Origin: Bacillota bacterium
GTDB taxonomy: Bacteria; Bacillota; Clostridia; Acetivibrionales; JANLFN01
DNA length: 7,063 bases
Direction of reading: 5' to 3'
Assembly (NCBI GenBank): GCA_023397675.1
Contig: JAEWTV010000135.1
Location: 1 to 7,063, forward strand
Shown: positions 6,078 to 7,063 of the stretch, one piece after another
Layout of the letters: the number at the start of each line of letters is the position of its first letter
How positions within the stretch are numbered: position 1 is the first letter of the stretch
The notes under the pieces: model-generated
What the model was told of the DNA's origin: nothing
What the model saw: only the letters and a program-made list of their open reading frames with translations
Database searches by the model: none
Program-made: the position numbers and the translations under genes

Positions 6078-7055
6078 ATGTTATTACATAAACAAAATTC
6101 AAGTAGTTCATTTGATCTGGCTCTTTTTACTAGAAAATATGGTATTACACTGATTCTAGTGTTTATGATTGTTCTTTTGCTTATTATAAGCCCTACTTTT
6201 AGAACCTGGCAGAATATGATAAATGTTTTAAATCAAATAAGTATAAATGGAATAATTGCTGTTGGTATGACTTTTGTAATAATCACAGGTGGTATTGATT
6301 TATCCATCGGTTCCATGATTGCAGTTTCATCTGTTGTTATAGGTGCAGTACTTACTGCTAACAGTGACAACATTGTACTGGCAGTAATCATTGCAATTTT
6401 GGCTTGTGGACTGATTGGACTTTTTAATGGGTTTTTTATTGCAAAATTCGACATGTTCCCGTTCGTTGTAACCTTAAGTAGTATGCTAATTGCAAGAGGC
6501 TTTGCATATGTCATCAGTGATGGTAAATCTTATGTTCTTAAAAGTGATGTTTTCAAGCAGATTGGACAAGGAAAACTTTTTAATATAATACCATATTCGG
6601 TTATTATTCTGATAGCTATTATACTGATTGGTTATGTGTTGCTTAGTCGTATGAAATTCGGTCAGTACATATACGCAGTCGGAGGCAATATTCATACAGC
6701 TATTGCGTCAGGTGTCAATGTATTCCGAATTAAACTTTTAACTTATATGATGATTGGTATTTTTAGCGGAGTTGCCGGTGTAATTTTAACATCTCGTGTT
6801 AATGCTGGACAACCGGCTATAGGAGCAGGCTATGAAATGGATGCCATTGCAGCCGCAGTAATTGGAGGGGCAAGTTTAAGCGGCGGAATGGGAAGCATAT
6901 TTGGAACAACAGTAGGTATTCTTATGATAGGTGTCATAAATAATGGGATGAATCTACTGGGAGTGTCTTCCTTCTATCAACAGATCGTAAAAGGATTCAT
7001 AATACTGGGAGCCATGTTGCTTGATATCACAATAAACAAACGCAAGAACAATTGA
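6078..7055 (+). CDS. Sugar ABC transporter permease (RbsC type)
   Basis: A 325-residue, strongly hydrophobic integral membrane protein of the branched-chain/ribose permease class, partner of the ATPase just upstream. It has about eight to ten membrane segments, for example near 22-38, 55-75, 98-117, 124-145, 171-189, 218-237 and 302-317. Family markers are TFVIITGGIDLSIGS (65-79), the cytosolic coupling loop GGN-HTAIASGVNV (202-215) and GGASLSGGMGSIFGTTVG (263-280). The N-terminal 20 residues are polar and cytosolic. The start ATG lies 1 nt after the ATPase stop, with GGGGGG (6067-6072) 5 nt upstream, so translation is probably coupled. Length and motifs are complete, and the gene ends 8 nt before the window edge. 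The sugar-binding lipoprotein needed for uptake is not in the window. Substrate unknown. Confidence 0.95.
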   Translation: MLLHKQNSSSSFDLALFTRKYGITLILVFMIVLLLIISPTFRTWQNMINVLNQISINGIIAVGMTFVIITGGIDLSIGSMIAVSSVVIGAVLTANSDNIVLAVIIAILACGLIGLFNGFFIAKFDMFPFVVTLSSMLIARGFAYVISDGKSYVLKSDVFKQIGQGKLFNIIPYSVIILIAIILIGYVLLSRMKFGQYIYAVGGNIHTAIASGVNVFRIKLLTYMMIGIFSGVAGVILTSRVNAGQPAIGAGYEMDAIAAAVIGGASLSGGMGSIFGTTVGILMIGVINNGMNLLGVSSFYQQIVKGFIILGAMLLDITINKRKNN

Positions 7056-7063
7056 TGCTAAGG

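Overview
The window is AT-rich, gene-dense bacterial DNA with strong purine Shine-Dalgarno sites (AAAGGA, AAGGAAG, AGGGAGG). This suggests a low-GC Gram-positive host (Bacillota: Clostridia or Bacilli), although the sequence does not exclude a spirochaete or another low-GC lineage. It holds one sugar-uptake and catabolism locus. There are no RNA genes, mobile elements, CRISPR arrays or broken genes.

Layout. A DeoR-family repressor gene runs leftward from 529 and is cut by the window edge after 176 codons. A 261-bp AT-rich divergent control region (530-790) separates it from six rightward genes that continue almost to the right edge: an NAD-type Gfo/Idh/MocA dehydrogenase (791-1852), a ROK-family sugar kinase (1888-2856), a xylose-isomerase-like TIM-barrel protein (2876-3721), an alpha/beta hydrolase (3726-4532), a ribose/galactose-type ABC ATPase with two nucleotide-binding domains (4559-6076) and its permease (6078-7055). 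The gaps are 35, 19, 4, 26 and 1 nt and none holds a terminator, so the six genes look like one transcript. No sugar-binding lipoprotein gene is in the window; it probably lies just downstream.

Working model (inference). The ABC transporter brings in an unphosphorylated sugar or glycoside. The dehydrogenase, TIM-barrel protein and hydrolase oxidise, isomerise or cleave it, the ROK kinase phosphorylates a free sugar, and the DeoR regulator probably senses a phosphorylated intermediate. The substrate cannot be read from the sequence, and this enzyme combination does not match a standard ribose, galactose, allose, xylose or inositol operon that I recognise.

The control region is the most structured non-coding part. 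Two 16-bp near-palindromes (614-629 and 684-699) are 14/16 identical when one is inverted, and each contains a TTGACT -35 element facing its own gene. Further along are a cre-like site (720-733) and a second promoter (736-764) with a perfect 12-bp palindrome in its spacer. The TIM-barrel protein is the most unusual enzyme: His occupies the position where the family usually has its fourth metal-binding Glu.
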